A stretch of 13,013 nucleotides of DNA from Bacteriovoracaceae bacterium (GTDB taxonomy: Bacteria > Bdellovibrionota > Bacteriovoracia > Bacteriovoracales > Bacteriovoracaceae). The stretch spans positions 1-13,013 of the forward strand of contig JAGLCH010000303.1 of the NCBI GenBank assembly GCA_023146355.1, in the 5' to 3' direction. The notes beneath the pieces are model-generated. The model was not told where the DNA came from and did no database searches. It saw nothing but the letters and a program-made list of their open reading frames with translations. Made by a program: the position numbers and the translations under genes. Positions 6,194 through 13,013 of the stretch are shown one piece after another (position 1 is the stretch's first letter; each line of letters starts with the position of its first letter).

Positions 6194-8377
6194 CTACGCT
6201 CTCATCACAGATAAAACCTCTTCAAGAGATTCTATTTTTCCAATAACTTTCAATAATTCACTATACCCTGCAACTTCAATCTCGAAAATGAATGACCCTT
6301 TACGATCTGGCATTGATTTAGCGATGGCACTTTTGATATTAATTCCAATACTATTAATTGCCTGGGAAATAGATGTTAGCATTCCAGGCTTATCATGAGT
6401 AACGATTCTTATATTAACTGGATGCTTAAAAATGAACTCACTATTCCAAGCGACCTCAACCCCACGCCCTAACTCACATGTGTCAATACGAGTACAGCTA
6501 GAAGTATGAATTGTAATTCCTCGTCCACGTGTAATGTAACCTACAATTGGATCTCCAGGGATAGGATTACAACAACGGGCCATGCGCACCATTACATCAT
6601 GCATTCCATCAACGATGACAGCATTATCTTTATTAGATTTTTTCCTCGCAGAGTGTGCAATGCTTTTTGAGAATGAATCAATTTCATCCAATTGTTCCTG
6701 AATAGCTTCTGTTTTTTTATTTTCTTGAGGAAGCCACTCAACAACTTGTTTCGATGAATACTTACCACTTCCAACATTGGCATAAAAGTCATCTTCTGTT
6801 CGCGAACTAGAATCTTCAATAATTTTAGCAAAGTCCCCATTTTTCCTTAAAGACTTAATTGAAGTACTAAAAACACGGAATGACTTATCCAGGATTTCCT
6901 TCCCAACTTCAATATTTTTATCTCTTTCAATCTTCAAGAGATATTGCTTAATCTTACTCTTTGCGCGTCCCGTTTTTACAATATTCAGCCAATCTTTTGA
7001 TGGCCTTTGTGTACGGCTTGTTAATATCTCAACAGAATCACCCGATTTCATCCGGTGTCTCAGAGGAACGATCTTTCCATTTACTTTTGCACCGACACAC
7101 GTATTACCAATTTCAGTATGGATAGCGTAGGCAAAATCGAGTGGAGTTGCTCCATATTTGAGTTCATGTATCTCTCCTTGAGGAGTAAAAATAAAAACAC
7201 CACCAATGTCGAGATCATTTTTCACAACATCCATTAACTCTGCGCCACTTTGAATACTTTTATTAAACTCAAGAAGTTCATCAATCCAAGCGAGCTTATC
7301 TCTTCCTTTTCTGGGTCCTTCCTTGTACTTCCAGTGGGCAGCTACACCTGTTTCAGCAATCTCATCCATCTCAATTGTTCTGATTTGAATTTCAATCCGC
7401 TCCGCCTTAGGACCTAAGATCATAGTGTGCAAGCTTTGATAGTTATTGATTTTTGGGATCGCAATATAATCTTTAAATCGCCCTGGAATAGGAGTAAACG
7501 AAGAGTGAATAATGCCAAGACATTTGTAGCACTCAGTAATATTACTAACAATTACTCTAAAGGCCAAGACGTCTTGAATTTGATCAAAGTCAACACCACG
7601 TGCCATCATTTTTTTATAAATGGAATAGAAATGTTTAGGCCTCCCCTTTGCTTCTGCTTTGAGAGAATATTCAATCAACTTTTCCTGAACGATCTCAAGA
7701 GTTTCTCGAATATACCCCTCGCGCTCCTTTTTTTTCATCGCAACTTTTTCTGCCAGACGATAGTATATTTCAGGTTTTAGGAATCGAAGACATAGGTCTT
7801 CCAATTCTGACTTAACAGAGTTAATACCGAGACGACTTGCAAGAGGCACATAAATATCAAGTGTTTCTTGAGCTTTCATTTTTTGTTTTTCTTCAGAAAC
7901 ATACTGAAGGGTTCTCATATTATGCATTCTATCTGCAAGCTTAACGATGATAACTCGTAGGTCCTTTGCCATTGCAACAACCATTTTTCGGAAATTTTCA
8001 GCTTGTGTTTCCTCTTTCGTTTTAAATTTAATTTTAGAAATCTTCGTACATCCAACAACTATCTGAGCAATCTCAGAATTAAATTCCTCTTCGATCTCTT
8101 CAGGAGTTACATCACAGTCCTCAACGACATCATGAAGCAGGCCTGCGATAATACTATCCACATCCATCTGAAGCTTAACAAGGGTTGTTGCGACATTAAG
8201 CGGATGGATAAAGAAGTCCTCTCCAGAACTCCTTTTTTGACCCGAGTGATGTTTTTGAGCATAAAGATATGCTTTTCTAACGAGAGTTTGGTCAGCATCA
8301 GAATTATATCCAATAATTCGGCGAACAAGTTCGTCGAGGTCAATATCTCTTTCATGGGAAAAATCTAGGTGGTGCAA
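6194..8377 (-). CDS. rel: Bifunctional (p)ppGpp synthetase/hydrolase (Rel/SpoT, long RSH)
   Basis: Cytosolic alarmone enzyme controlling the stringent response; 727 aa, full family length. Domains: HD hydrolase (about 25-180) with His58, HDVVED at 82-87 and LADRMHN at 148-154; synthetase (about 240-350) with RFKDYIAIPK at 300-309, NNYQSLHT at 311-318 and EIQIRT at 329-334; TGS (about 391-455); helical region; zinc-finger/RIS with CC at 602-603 and His624/Cys628; ACT (about 653-727). The RxKD signature, not ExDD, marks the bifunctional class, and all hydrolase residues are intact. The start is a TTG at 8377 with AAAGGGG about 6 nt upstream, overlapping the end of gmk; no ATG occurs near it. 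It is the last gene of yicC-gmk-rel, with 3 nt between gmk and rel. rpoZ, which often lies here in other proteobacteria, is absent from the cluster. Confidence 0.96.
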   Translation of the reverse strand: MHHLDFSHERDIDLDELVRRIIGYNSDADQTLVRKAYLYAQKHHSGQKRSSGEDFFIHPLNVATTLVKLQMDVDSIIAGLLHDVVEDCDVTPEEIEEEFNSEIAQIVVGCTKISKIKFKTKEETQAENFRKMVVAMAKDLRVIIVKLADRMHNMRTLQYVSEEKQKMKAQETLDIYVPLASRLGINSVKSELEDLCLRFLKPEIYYRLAEKVAMKKKEREGYIRETLEIVQEKLIEYSLKAEAKGRPKHFYSIYKKMMARGVDFDQIQDVLAFRVIVSNITECYKCLGIIHSSFTPIPGRFKDYIAIPKINNYQSLHTMILGPKAERIEIQIRTIEMDEIAETGVAAHWKYKEGPRKGRDKLAWIDELLEFNKSIQSGAELMDVVKNDLDIGGVFIFTPQGEIHELKYGATPLDFAYAIHTEIGNTCVGAKVNGKIVPLRHRMKSGDSVEILTSRTQRPSKDWLNIVKTGRAKSKIKQYLLKIERDKNIEVGKEILDKSFRVFSTSIKSLRKNGDFAKIIEDSSSRTEDDFYANVGSGKYSSKQVVEWLPQENKKTEAIQEQLDEIDSFSKSIAHSARKKSNKDNAVIVDGMHDVMVRMARCCNPIPGDPIVGYITRGRGITIHTSSCTRIDTCELGRGVEVAWNSEFIFKHPVNIRIVTHDKPGMLTSISQAINSIGINIKSAIAKSMPDRKGSFIFEIEVAGYSELLKVIGKIESLEEVLSVMRA

Positions 8378-8380
8378 GGT

Positions 8381-8947
8381 CTACCCCTTTATCGCTTGCT
8401 CAACAACTGACTTTAACTCAGCATAAGCGGTTTCGAGATCATCATTTACCAATAGGTAATCATAATCATTTTTACGTTTCATTTCTGAACGCGCATTCTT
8501 TAACCGAAGCTCAATAACTTCATCCTCATCAGTTCCGCGATCACGAAGTCTCTGTTCTAATATTTCGTATGATGGAGGGGCAACAAAAATGGCATAAGAG
8601 TCATTTCCAAATAGCTTTTTCACATTGTCAGTACCTTGCACGTCGATATCAAGTAGTACGACATCTCCACTAGCAACACACTCATCAATAAGATCACGTG
8701 AGGTTCCGTAGTAGTTATCATGCACAAGTGCCCACTCTATAAAATCACCTTTTTCAATCTTTGACTTAAACTCTTCTTTTTTTAGAAAGAAATAGTGAAC
8801 TCCATGTTCCTCACCTTCTCGGGCCCCTCGTGTTGTTGAAGAAACTGAAAGCTTAAACTGTGGAAAGTCCGCTAGTAGTTTTCCAATAAGCGTACCTTTG
8901 CCTGCTCCTGATGGTGCCACTAATACAATGGCCATGCCCCTTTTCAT
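8381..8947 (-). CDS. gmk: Guanylate kinase
   Basis: Cytosolic enzyme converting GMP to GDP with ATP, essential for the GTP pool that also feeds (p)ppGpp synthesis by the adjacent Rel. The protein has 188 aa from the chosen start. The P-loop APSGAGKGT lies at 11-19. GMP-binding residues follow in SVSSTTR and the HGVHYFF segment, and DIDVQG is the conserved middle motif. The lid region near RLRDRGTD and the RLKNARSEM helix complete the fold. Two starts are possible: ATG at 8953, directly abutting AAAAGG, and ATG at 8947, which places AAGGA 5 nt upstream; the latter is favoured, adding or losing only two residues. It lies 10 nt after yicC and 3 nt before rel, a common arrangement. Identification is secure. 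Confidence 0.96.
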   Translation of the reverse strand: MKRGMAIVLVAPSGAGKGTLIGKLLADFPQFKLSVSSTTRGAREGEEHGVHYFFLKKEEFKSKIEKGDFIEWALVHDNYYGTSRDLIDECVASGDVVLLDIDVQGTDNVKKLFGNDSYAIFVAPPSYEILEQRLRDRGTDEDEVIELRLKNARSEMKRKNDYDYLLVNDDLETAYAELKSVVEQAIKG

Positions 8948-8957
8948 ATTCATCCTT

Positions 8958-9836
8958 TTATTCGATATTTAATGCTTGCTCTCTAATTTTTTCAAGCTGT
9001 ACTTTCATTTGAACTACAGAGTCTGATATTTCTTCAACACCTGATTTTGATCCAATAGTATTAGTTTCACGATTGAGTTCTTGTACTAAGAAGTCTATTT
9101 GCCTACCTATTTCTCCGCCGCCAACTAATGTCTTTGAGAGCTTACCAAGGTGAACAGTGATTCTATTAATCTCTTCATGTACATCAAGTTTTTCTAGATA
9201 GAATACAACTTCTTGCATAAAGCGGGGTTCATCAAGACCTAACTCCACTCCCATATTTTCAAAGCGTTTCTTTAATTTATCTTCAACTGATTTTTGATAC
9301 TGGTCACTAAGTCCTTCTATAATAGAGTAGTACTCAGTAAAAATCTTTTGGTGTCCTTCGAGGACTTCAACAAGTTTTTCGCCTTCAGCACATCTTGAGA
9401 CTTCAAGATTCTTAACTGCAAGTTCAAATGCATCTTTTACATAATCTTTTAAATCCTCATATTGATTATCATCTTGATCTTTATAAAAGTCAGATTTTAA
9501 AAAATCTACTGGACGCATTTCAACAGGAACACCGGCCTCATCAGCAATAGTTTTCATTTTCTTTAAGAATGATTTTACTTTTTCATCATCAATATCATCA
9601 AACTTACTTTTCTGTTCGCCACGCTTAAAACTGATATAGATATCGAAACTTCCACGCTTAAATTTATTAGAAAGTATTTTCTTCAAATCAATTTCAATAG
9701 ATGAAAAGATTGATGACATCTTAAATCTCACATCCTTAAATCGATTATTAACACTTTTTATTTCTACACTTACAACATAATCAGATTTAGCAACTTCGCC
9801 TTTGCCAAATCCAGTCATTGACTGAACCTTTGTCAA
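8958..9836 (-). CDS. yicC: YicC family endoribonuclease-like protein
   Basis: Cytosolic protein of 292 aa, the usual length. The N-terminal YicC domain begins with SMTGFGKGE (6-14), continues with SVEIKSVNNRF, and the C-terminal DUF1732 domain holds IDFLVQELNRETNTIGSKSG (247-266) and the terminal REQALNIE. E. coli YicC has been reported to act as a ribonuclease affecting small RNA turnover; the function in this organism is untested. The start is a TTG at 9836 with AGGAG 6 nt upstream, well placed; the ATG six codons later, which matches the more usual 'SMTGFG' N-terminus, has no comparable site. It follows the lipoprotein gene after 70 nt and leads into gmk with 10 nt or less, as in many proteobacteria. 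Confidence 0.93.
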   Translation of the reverse strand: MTKVQSMTGFGKGEVAKSDYVVSVEIKSVNNRFKDVRFKMSSIFSSIEIDLKKILSNKFKRGSFDIYISFKRGEQKSKFDDIDDEKVKSFLKKMKTIADEAGVPVEMRPVDFLKSDFYKDQDDNQYEDLKDYVKDAFELAVKNLEVSRCAEGEKLVEVLEGHQKIFTEYYSIIEGLSDQYQKSVEDKLKKRFENMGVELGLDEPRFMQEVVFYLEKLDVHEEINRITVHLGKLSKTLVGGGEIGRQIDFLVQELNRETNTIGSKSGVEEISDSVVQMKVQLEKIREQALNIE

Positions 9837-9906
9837 GATCCTCTCCTTTTTTACCAGTGATCCCTCGCCACAGACGAAGGTTCAATATCATTAACATATT
9901 AATTCT

Positions 9907-10563
9907 TTATTGTAATTCCCAACCGCTCACACGGCCAGACTCAAAGTATACGAAATTTGTTTTCCCATTTCTCCAAAATGACCAACGCTCATTTTGATTA
10001 TTCGGATTTCCGGCAAAATCAACTTGTGCAGGGGAACCCCAAGTGCCTGCCACATCACCTTTAGACATTCCCATTTGAATCGGTTGCTCCAAACTCATAT
10101 CTCCAAATGCCACTGAAGCAATATTTCGTCCTCTTGAGAAACGGCTCTTTCTCTTTATAATCCCAATCTCTGATAAGTACTGTCTGCGTTCTCTAGGGGT
10201 AAGATCTAGGTAGTAAATTTTATCAGAAGTACTTCCAATTCGACTTTTGTAGCGAAGATAAAATGCTCTTTCATCACCCTGTATGCTCCGCTCTTTCTCG
10301 CTAAGCTCATTTGCAATCGAGCTTGAGTAAAGGTTTCTCTTTTGCTGCTTGCTTGTGGCCGGTGTTCTTTTAGCAATATCCTCTTTGCTACGACCGACAT
10401 TCCCAGTATCACCTGCAATTACCTGAAAGTCCTCACTAGGTGTAAAGAGGGACTGATCATGACTATTCATTTGCGACATATAGCTACGATGAGACAGAAG
10501 CTGTGCACAGCTGGTAGAAAAAGTTAAAATGGATAGTAAAATAAGTATTTTCACAGTTAACAT
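9907..10563 (-). CDS. Putative lipoprotein with SmpA/BamE-like C-terminal region
   Basis: Unassigned envelope protein of up to 218 aa. The N-terminus is a short signal sequence ending STSC, with Cys19 as the likely lipidated residue; Ser at -3 is less usual than Leu, so lipidation is probable rather than certain. The middle (about 30-150) is polar, Ser/Arg/Lys-rich and probably disordered. The last 60 residues (GMSKGDVAGTWGSPAQVDF, then NERWSFW and NFVYFESGRVSGWEL) resemble the SmpA/OmlA-BamE fold, in which a GM..DV..  G.P motif is followed by a W-rich strand and an F..G+V.. W strand. The ATG at 10563 touches AAGG directly; a GTG three codons later (10554), giving MKILILLS, has AAGGA at a better distance and may be the true start. 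It heads the yicC-gmk-rel block, possibly within the same transcript. Confidence 0.65.
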   Translation of the reverse strand: MLTVKILILLSILTFSTSCAQLLSHRSYMSQMNSHDQSLFTPSEDFQVIAGDTGNVGRSKEDIAKRTPATSKQQKRNLYSSSIANELSEKERSIQGDERAFYLRYKSRIGSTSDKIYYLDLTPRERRQYLSEIGIIKRKSRFSRGRNIASVAFGDMSLEQPIQMGMSKGDVAGTWGSPAQVDFAGNPNNQNERWSFWRNGKTNFVYFESGRVSGWELQ

Positions 10564-10593
10564 CCTTGTTCCGGGCCCATAGCGGCACTTACT

Positions 10594-10735
10594 TATCGGA
10601 AAATTAATGAAGTCATGTGAAGATTAATGCTATCCACTTCCCCTAGGTGAAACTTTTTCCCCAAAATGGATATATTTACCTTTGATATATGTCTGCTATT
10701 CATAAAATTAAGGTGTTAGCTCTGACTTTCCGATA
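10594..10735. repeat. 9-bp inverted repeat flanking a divergent promoter region
   Basis: TATCGGAAA at 10594-10602 has an exact inverted copy, TTTCCGATA, at 10727-10735. Each arm lies about 25-30 nt before one of the two divergent genes (lipoprotein on the minus strand, FliL-like on the plus strand), so read toward each gene both present TTTCCGATA. They could be twin -10 elements or operator half-sites. A 9-bp match in a 195-bp region could also arise by chance. Confidence 0.4.
10682..10708 (+). promoter_or_regulatory. Candidate sigma-70-type promoter for the FliL-like gene
   Basis: TTGATA (10682-10687) and TAAAAT (10703-10708) each match 5 of 6 consensus bases, but the 15-nt spacer is short. 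It competes with the sigma-28-like element just downstream; AT-rich context makes chance matches likely. Confidence 0.25.
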
Positions 10736-10736
10736 G
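10709..10736 (+). promoter_or_regulatory. Candidate sigma-28 (FliA)-like promoter for the FliL-like gene
   Basis: TAAGGTGT (10709-10716), then 12 nt, then TCCGATAG (10729-10736). Compared with the enterobacterial consensus TAAAGTTT-N11-GCCGATAA this matches 6 of 8 bases in each box, with a spacer one longer. A transcript would start near 10743, just before the GAGGAG ribosome site at 10746-10751. The fit with a FliL-like gene is suggestive, not proven. Confidence 0.3.
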
Positions 10737-10758
10737 AGAAATATAGAGGAGTTTATAC

Positions 10759-11610
10759 TTGAAGGCATTTGAAAAAATTGAAAACCTACTAAATCTACTC
10801 ATTATTGGGATTGTCTCTCTTTTGGGCAAGCTAATTCCTAGACCCGTTAGGGATATGTTTTCTAGGCTGAATAAGAAATACAAAGAAGCTTTTGAAAAGA
10901 TGAAAGGTAAATTAGTTCAATTTTCTCTGACCCTATTTGCTGGACTTAAGTTTGTTCCTTCAAAAGTCCAAGTGCTTATGGCCGCGATTATTGGGAAGAA
11001 TATTGAATTCCTCAATAAGCTAAAGTCTACTTCTGTCTCAAGCGGCTCAATAAAGAAACGAACTATTGTACTCTTTACTCTTCTTGGGGCCTTTGGCATC
11101 AAAATCAAAATTTGGTACTTGGCCTTAAGGCCTACGACAGTTGTTCTTGCAGTCGTATCAACTGCAGCAATTAGTATTGCTGCACTGAATATCTATGGTT
11201 CAGGAAAGAGCATTTACAAAAAAACACAAGTGAGGCCAGTAAAGGTGAGGGTTCTGCCAGAAAATCTCAGAGCAGAATATTATAAGCAAAGCAAAAAACA
11301 CCTACTCGTCAATGGTATTACAGTTCCTATTTATGTGGGCACTGGTAATGCCCCTAGGACTCTAATACTCGATTTAACTATGCTTATGTCTAACCGCTAT
11401 CTTAAATCATTTTTCTTTGAAAAAGACTTTTTGCTCAAAGACCAGCTTAATTCTAATTTTGAGCCTGTCATTCCCACTCTTCCACTTGAGGAGGAAGGAA
11501 AAAGAATCCTTAAACAGAAAATTATGGATGAAACCAACAAGCTGATTAAAAGATTAGGGATTGAAGGCGAAGTCAAAGATATCTACTTTCACACCATTAT
11601 TAATGGCTAA
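10759..11610 (+). CDS. FliL-like membrane protein with extended N-terminus
   Basis: Protein of 283 aa. The start is a TTG at 10759 with GAGGAG at 10746-10751, 7 nt upstream. The N-terminal 150 residues hold hydrophobic segments at about 8-24, 101-115 and 126-147 between basic, helical stretches. The C-terminal part (about 195-283) resembles the periplasmic FliL domain: a beta strand RTLILDLTMLMSN, an acidic/basic stretch with FLLKDQL, then EEEGKRILKQKIMDETNKLI and the closing strand EVKDIYFHTIIN. FliL rings around the flagellar stator and affects torque or stator stability. Ordinary FliL proteins are about 150-180 aa with a single N-terminal helix, so this one carries roughly 100 extra residues, and no flagellar gene is nearby. 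It converges with and overlaps the sigma-54 activator gene by 4 nt. A FliL paralogue with another role is equally possible. Confidence 0.6.
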   Translation: MKAFEKIENLLNLLIIGIVSLLGKLIPRPVRDMFSRLNKKYKEAFEKMKGKLVQFSLTLFAGLKFVPSKVQVLMAAIIGKNIEFLNKLKSTSVSSGSIKKRTIVLFTLLGAFGIKIKIWYLALRPTTVVLAVVSTAAISIAALNIYGSGKSIYKKTQVRPVKVRVLPENLRAEYYKQSKKHLLVNGITVPIYVGTGNAPRTLILDLTMLMSNRYLKSFFFEKDFLLKDQLNSNFEPVIPTLPLEEEGKRILKQKIMDETNKLIKRLGIEGEVKDIYFHTIING

Positions 11611-12872
11611 GTAGTTCCCGACAACATTGTCCTTAATGTTGGAGGTGAGATCTGGAGAATTTCGAGAGTCTTACTTCTTTGGTTGCCAAGTTTCTTAAAA
11701 ATTGTTTTCACGTAATTGCGCTTCATTTCCTCTAGGCTCATCATTTTTGAACTTCGATTAAAATCCTTTTGTTCTAGTTCATGGTCCATATGATCAACAG
11801 TAAAATGGGTTCTCTTACTCATAACAAGCTTTCGCTTTAGGTGTGATAATAGTTGCCGAACATTACCGGGCCAGCTCATTTTCTTATAAAAAGTAATTAA
11901 AGGACGATCGTAGCTAATTCCATTTTTCTGAGCGAAGTCCTCCATAATATCTTCAATCTTATTTTCCTCCTCTCTTAAGGGAGCTAGATGAATATCAAGC
12001 CCCGATGCCAATCTGAAATAAAAGTCTTTACGCATTCGTCCGTCGGATACAAGTTCCTCTAAACGCTGCCCAGATGCAAATATTAACCTTGTATCTACCG
12101 CTCGGTAACTAGACCCACCTACTGGCCGAAACTCCATTGAGTCGAGAAAGAGTAAAAGCTTTGTCTGCAAAGTAATGGGTAAAGAGTCAACTTCATCGAG
12201 AAATAATGTACCTTTATGCGACTCCAGAAGGGCACCATCTTTAGATTTTACTGCACCAGTAAATGCTCCCTTCACGTGCCCAAAAATTTCAGACTCTATT
12301 ATTCCCTCAGAAAATGAAGCTAGGTTGAGGTGAACAAAACGACCTCCTCTCCCTGACAATTGATGAATTGTACGCGCCAGAGTTGTTTTTCCTGTTCCCG
12401 TTTCTCCTTGAAGCAAGATACTTAGGTCTGATTGAGCAACACGGCGATCAATATCAACTGAGCCCTTAGGTTGTGAGCGGGCCATAGGAGGAGAAAACAA
12501 AAATTCAGTATAACCGATCATAACTCGATCACCTCTTTCAAGAAATGAACAGTAACCATAACTTCCATTAAGTTTGAAGGGAATATCGCCCTGGGCCTTA
12601 AGGAGAAAACGTTCCCCCTCTTCTAGAGTAAGAAGAAATGAGAAGCTCGACGGGCCCACAGTTGGAATTAAAATTTTATTTGCAAACACGTCAACAGAAA
12701 AATCACTTTTAGAGCTTATAGTGTACTCCGTCCGATTAAGGATCAACCGTTTTTCCCCTCCATGAATGGGGGCGATAACTAGGGAGTCTCCAATTCGAGC
12801 TCCCCTCTCAGAAATGAGTCCACCAGAAAACTTGTTCGCTTCTCGATAAATATACTGTGAAATTTGGTTCAT
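11607..12872 (-). CDS. Sigma-54-dependent transcriptional activator with FHA-like N-terminal domain
   Basis: Cytosolic enhancer-binding protein of 421 aa that would remodel sigma-54 RNA polymerase by ATP hydrolysis. The AAA+ domain (about 130-345) is complete: Walker A GETGTGKT (156-163), the sigma-54-contacting GAFTGA loop (202-207), Walker B LFLDEVD (223-229), the arginine-finger region GRMRKDFYFRL (278-288) and WPGNVRQL (334-341). The C-terminus (about 378-421) is a Fis-type helix-turn-helix (NQRSKTLEILQISPPTLRTML). The N-terminal 128 residues end in LERGDRVMIGYTEFLFS, typical of the last strands of an FHA domain, but the phosphothreonine-binding GR..S..H motif is not seen, so the domain looks degenerate. 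ATG 12872 has AGGAGG 4 nt upstream. Its stop overlaps that of the convergent FliL-like gene (shared CTAA). Target genes are unknown. Confidence 0.9.
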   Translation of the reverse strand: MNQISQYIYREANKFSGGLISERGARIGDSLVIAPIHGGEKRLILNRTEYTISSKSDFSVDVFANKILIPTVGPSSFSFLLTLEEGERFLLKAQGDIPFKLNGSYGYCSFLERGDRVMIGYTEFLFSPPMARSQPKGSVDIDRRVAQSDLSILLQGETGTGKTTLARTIHQLSGRGGRFVHLNLASFSEGIIESEIFGHVKGAFTGAVKSKDGALLESHKGTLFLDEVDSLPITLQTKLLLFLDSMEFRPVGGSSYRAVDTRLIFASGQRLEELVSDGRMRKDFYFRLASGLDIHLAPLREEENKIEDIMEDFAQKNGISYDRPLITFYKKMSWPGNVRQLLSHLKRKLVMSKRTHFTVDHMDHELEQKDFNRSSKMMSLEEMKRNYVKTIFKKLGNQRSKTLEILQISPPTLRTMLSGTT

Positions 12873-12895
12873 AATTCCTCCTATCGGGAAGGATA

Positions 12896-12911
12896 TACAA
12901 ATTCAATGCCA
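12896..12911 (-). promoter_or_regulatory. Sigma-54-like -24/-12 element upstream of the activator gene
   Basis: Read on the minus strand: TGGCAT, 5 nt, TTGTA, against the consensus TGGCAC-N5-TTGCA. The -24 GG and the 10-nt spacing to the -12 pair are right, but the near-invariant -12 GC is GT here, so activity would be weak or absent. A transcript would start just before the AGGAGG ribosome site, compatible with autoregulation by the sigma-54 activator it precedes. Confidence 0.3.
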
Positions 12912-12933
12912 AGGCCAGAGAGGGCAACAAAGC

Positions 12934-12952
12934 TGTAAAAGGTGTGTAAAAG
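12934..12952. repeat. Tandem 8-bp direct repeat TGTAAAAG (11-bp period)
   Basis: TGTAAAAG occurs at 12934-12941 and again at 12945-12952, one DNA turn apart, 60-80 bp upstream of the activator start. Spacing on the same helix face suggests a bound protein, but two copies of an AT-rich octamer are weak evidence. Confidence 0.4.
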
Positions 12953-13007
12953 CTGGTATTAATCTGGTAATCTAACATATGACTGGTACAAAAATCGTAC
13001 CTCGGTA
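12953..13007. repeat. Repeated CTGGTA sites upstream of the sigma-54 activator
   Basis: CTGGTA occurs at 12953-12958, 12964-12969 and 12983-12988, and the related CGGTA at 13003-13007. The GGTA cores are spaced 11, 19 and 19 bp. The third copy also forms GGTAC-N7-GTACC with 12997-13001. The position, 80-135 bp before the start codon, is usual for enhancer-binding protein sites. The region is cut by the window edge, so more copies may lie beyond it. Confidence 0.4.
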
Positions 13008-13013
13008 TTAAAG

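Noticed and set aside
6179..6197. GTAGG...CCTAC inverted repeat over the DUF218 and rel stop codons, as a bidirectional terminator
   Set aside because: Only five base pairs and no U-tract on either strand.
7055..8368. Plus-strand frames at 7055-7237, 7427-7780 and 8003-8368
   Set aside because: Antisense to the intact Rel domains; no recognisable protein features.
9850..9890. Possible hairpin between the lipoprotein and yicC genes as a terminator
   Set aside because: Needs a G-U pair, is about 6 bp, and has no following U-tract on the minus strand.
10576..10597. CGGCAC-N5-TATC as a sigma-54 promoter before the FliL-like gene
   Set aside because: The -12 box does not match and it is about 160 nt from the gene.

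Overview
The window is a gene-dense, AT-rich stretch of bacterial chromosome, and everything points to a Gram-negative host. It has a signal-peptide-bearing L,D-transpeptidase, a lipoprotein, a sigma-54 activator, a FliL-like membrane protein and a yicC-gmk-rel cluster. The low G+C, the single long bifunctional Rel enzyme, frequent TTG starts and the FHA-like/sigma-54 architecture suggest the Bdellovibrionota (Bacteriovorax/Halobacteriovorax-like predators). That assignment is inferred from gene content and style; no 16S or other marker is present.

Layout. Positions 1-1744 (minus strand): an auxin-efflux-carrier (AEC) family permease followed 8 nt later by a ZupT-type ZIP metal transporter that runs off the window edge. 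Positions 1745-1881: a short divergent promoter region. Positions 1882-6190 (plus strand): L,D-transpeptidase, EamA/DMT permease, a TPP riboswitch, a sodium:solute symporter (SSF), RidA and a DUF218/YdcF-like membrane protein. The SSF and ridA genes overlap by 4 nt, and the last gene follows 4 nt later. Positions 6194-10563 (minus strand): a putative lipoprotein, yicC, gmk and the bifunctional (p)ppGpp synthetase/hydrolase rel, very tightly packed. Positions 10564-10758: a divergent regulatory region. Positions 10759-11610 (plus): a FliL-like membrane protein. Positions 11607-12872 (minus): a sigma-54-dependent activator with a degenerate FHA-like N-terminus. Positions 12873-13013: its upstream region, with a sigma-54-like element and short repeats. 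No gene-free stretch exceeds 200 bases. No tRNA, rRNA, CRISPR, IS element or convincing intrinsic terminator was seen.

The most informative element is the TPP (thiamine pyrophosphate) riboswitch at about 3617-3696. It was recognised from its conserved CTGAGA, ACCCTT, GAAC and CTGGATAAT blocks. It lies inside a gene cluster, starts at the stop codon of the EamA gene, and ends in the Shine-Dalgarno sequence of the SSF gene. This makes the otherwise generic SSF symporter a strong candidate importer of thiamine or a thiamine precursor. The translationally linked RidA and YdcF-like proteins are possible members of the same vitamin B1-controlled unit. The minus-strand cluster couples nucleotide metabolism (Gmk), RNA turnover (YicC) and the stringent response (Rel). 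The right-hand block pairs a FliL-like protein with an enhancer-binding regulator, which may be linked to motility or envelope control, but this is inference.
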